The notes under the pieces were generated by a model that worked only from the letters and a program-made list of their open reading frames with translations, was not told the DNA's origin and ran no database searches. Below are positions 62,384 through 64,000 of a stretch of DNA of 64,000 nucleotides, piece after piece. The translations under genes and the position numbers were made by a program. Origin of the DNA: Pedobacter sp. BMA (GTDB lineage: Bacteria > Bacteroidota > Bacteroidia > Sphingobacteriales > Sphingobacteriaceae); the NCBI RefSeq assembly GCF_001027745.1, contig NZ_LECU01000005.1, forward strand, positions 496,001 to 560,000, given 5' to 3'. How positions within the stretch are numbered: position 1 is the first letter of the stretch; the number at the start of each line of letters is the position of its first letter.

Positions 62384-64000
62384 ATGAAGTCAATTAAATA
62401 TATATACAGTACACTTTTCTTATTAGTTGCCGGAATAGTCACGGTGCAGGCACAAGATAAAAAACAGGATGAAAAAGGTGTGGTTACTGAAGAAGTTGAG
62501 GTAGTTCGCCCATATAAACCAATTTTAGCTGAAGCTGTAAAACTGAGAAGAAGCCCGAATCTGGATGACGTAAAAACCTACAAGGCAAAATTCAACTACA
62601 GCATAACTGACCGGAAATTAGAGTTAAACAGCGACATTCAAAAGCTGCAGGCACAAGCCCTGGCTGATGAAAAGGCGAGCGTTCTCGTTAATAATTATGT
62701 GAAAGGAGCATTTGGATCACAGGCTACATTATTGGGCGAGGCTTATTTTAATACTGGTAAAGATGAAGGATTACAACTTGGTGGTTATTTCAAACATTTT
62801 AGCCAGGAAGGTAAGCTAAATAAACAAAATAGCAGCAGTCAGCAGTTGAGTGTATTTGGTCGCAGCATTTTAGACGAAAACACAGTTAGCGGGCGAATTA
62901 ATTTTGAGCGCAACGGCACTTATTTCTACGGGATAGATGATGCCCGGCCGACCTTTAACACCGATCCTCAAAAACAAGCTTTAACTTTTGTTGAACTTGA
63001 GGGGGAGCTGGTAAAGAACTTCACCGAAGATCAGGATGCATTTATCTATGCACTTAAAGCAAACGGTTACCTTTGGGGAGATAAATACGATGCTAAGGAA
63101 AGTTACTTTACGCTAAATGGCTATGTTAATAAACGCATCAGCTCCTTTAATCTGGGGTTGGCCGCCTCAACGGAATTCGGCAATACAAAAGACGCCCTCA
63201 CGAGTGTAGGCAACAACCTGCTTCGCTTAAATCCTTATATCCGCTTACAGGTTAAGGGGGCTAAAGTAACGGCTGGTATTAACTTCGTACAGGAGTTTGG
63301 AGCCTTCAGCAGCACCAGGATATTCCCTGCGGTAACAGCTGATTTCACTTTGATTCCCGATTACCTACAAGTTTTTGGTGAAGTGAAAGGCGATGTAAAC
63401 AGAAATTCGCTGAAAGGCTTTACAGACGAGAATCCATGGTTGAATAATAATATCCTGGTTAAAAACACAGTAGAGAAGCTAAGCTTTAGCGCAGGTATTA
63501 AAGGCACTGGTGGTCCGGGCTTCGGCTACAAGGCTAAGTTATACATCAGGCAATTTGATGATATGCCACTATTCGTGAATAACTTTACTGATTTCAATAA
63601 ATTTGATGTGATTTACGATTTTGGTAAAACCAAGTTAACCGGATTAGAAGGAGAGATATCAGTTCAGGTTAGTGATGCATTAAAGTGGACAGGCAAACTA
63701 AACATTGACGATTGGAAACCGGCCCAGGAAACCTATAGCTGGTTTAAACCAGGCTTGAAGGTAAGCTCAAACTTTGTGTATACATTTAATAAAAAACTGA
63801 CTTTTAATGCAGGTGTTGTAATACAGGATGATGTTAAAGCGAAGTTATACCTGAGCGCACCAGTTAACCCCTTACAATATGTAGTTCCAAATACCAGTAT
63901 AGAAGAGATTGTTACCGTTAAAGGTTATGTTGATTTAGGTATTGGTGCAGATTATAAAATCAATAACAAATTCTCTGTATTTGCTAAAGCGAACAACCTG
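62384..64000 (+). CDS. Outer-membrane beta-barrel protein, C-terminus off the window
   Basis: 539 codons are present, and the frame is open to the window edge. A signal peptide ends GIVTVQAQ. It is followed by the short segment TEEVEVVRPYKPILAEAVKL. The rest is beta-strand-like with amphipathic repeats (YIRLQVKGAKVTAGINF, KLSFSAGIKGTG, YVDLGIGADYKINNKFSVFAK). No TonB plug was seen, so it is a barrel similar to TonB-dependent receptors rather than a proven one. Forms a tight pair with the TPR gene. Confidence 0.82.
   Translation, partial: MKSIKYIYSTLFLLVAGIVTVQAQDKKQDEKGVVTEEVEVVRPYKPILAEAVKLRRSPNLDDVKTYKAKFNYSITDRKLELNSDIQKLQAQALADEKASVLVNNYVKGAFGSQATLLGEAYFNTGKDEGLQLGGYFKHFSQEGKLNKQNSSSQQLSVFGRSILDENTVSGRINFERNGTYFYGIDDARPTFNTDPQKQALTFVELEGELVKNFTEDQDAFIYALKANGYLWGDKYDAKESYFTLNGYVNKRISSFNLGLAASTEFGNTKDALTSVGNNLLRLNPYIRLQVKGAKVTAGINFVQEFGAFSSTRIFPAVTADFTLIPDYLQVFGEVKGDVNRNSLKGFTDENPWLNNNILVKNTVEKLSFSAGIKGTGGPGFGYKAKLYIRQFDDMPLFVNNFTDFNKFDVIYDFGKTKLTGLEGEISVQVSDALKWTGKLNIDDWKPAQETYSWFKPGLKVSSNFVYTFNKKLTFNAGVVIQDDVKAKLYLSAPVNPLQYVVPNTSIEEIVTVKGYVDLGIGADYKINNKFSVFAKANNL

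Overview
This window looks like ordinary chromosome from a Bacteroidota bacterium, most likely a Sphingobacteriaceae member close to Pedobacter. That placement is an inference from gene content and style, since no rRNA is present. Supporting signs are: perfect TAnnTTTG -7 promoter boxes in front of many genes; almost no Shine-Dalgarno sequences; Bacteroidota-typical families (DUF4294, DUF4783, DUF6588, DUF1080, DUF2625); bacillithiol deacetylase BshB1; a nadC/DUF4783 pair; and a roughly 1000-residue TPR protein followed by an outer-membrane barrel. I found no rRNA, tRNA, prophage, insertion sequence, integron or CRISPR array. Genes are densely packed on both strands, and many convergent pairs share a bidirectional hairpin terminator.

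Layout. 1-2 kb: a minus-strand pair, a Tat-exported Gfo/Idh/MocA oxidoreductase followed by a DUF1080 protein cut by the window edge, a likely 3-keto-glycoside module. 2-7 kb: valS and a P1B-2 Zn/Cd ATPase with a His-rich tail. 7-12.6 kb: an M13 peptidase, a DUF2625 protein, an MmcQ/YjbR protein, mnmD and an aldo/keto reductase. 12.6-15.5 kb: a tight operon of AI-2E transporter, DoxX-like protein, mazG and an unknown protein. 15.5-24 kb: ychJ, truA, a LolC/FtsX-like permease, a NamZ-type muramidase, topoisomerase IB, fmt and the rluD-pabC pair. 24-32 kb: a DUF6588 protein, a D-cysteine desulfhydrase-like enzyme, msrA, an odd 520-base noncoding stretch, lysine 6-aminotransferase (lat), an acyl-CoA dehydrogenase, and a bshB1 / glutathione peroxidase / DUF4294 run.

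32-37.6 kb: rel(spoT), a Fur-family regulator, purA and pabB. 37.7-43.7 kb: an M48 lipoprotein peptidase, plsY, nadC, a DUF4783 protein, gpmI with a downstream lipoprotein, and a small TPR protein. 44-52 kb: lon behind a sigma-54-like promoter, an LpxR-like lipid A deacylase, arfB diverging from cmk, a second DUF1080 protein, a TPM/YgcG-like protein and an SH3b protein. 52.5-64 kb: rpsA, a long REP-like hairpin, a GH20 hexosaminidase, map, pyrR-pyrB, and a TPR protein next to an outer-membrane barrel that runs off the right edge.

The genes serve translation and tRNA maturation (valS, fmt, truA, mnmD, rluD, arfB, rpsA, map), folate (pabB, pabC), NAD (nadC), nucleotides (purA, pyrB, cmk, mazG), the stringent response (rel), stress handling (lon, msrA, glutathione peroxidase, BshB1) and cell-envelope or amino-sugar turnover (NamZ-like, GH20, LpxR-like, plsY). 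I see no clear new multi-gene system. The most interesting signals are in noncoding DNA: compact terminator-promoter-start junctions with probable leaderless mRNAs, the sigma-54-like promoter and palindrome before lon, the 54.6 kb hairpin element, and the repeat-rich stretch at 26.6 kb.
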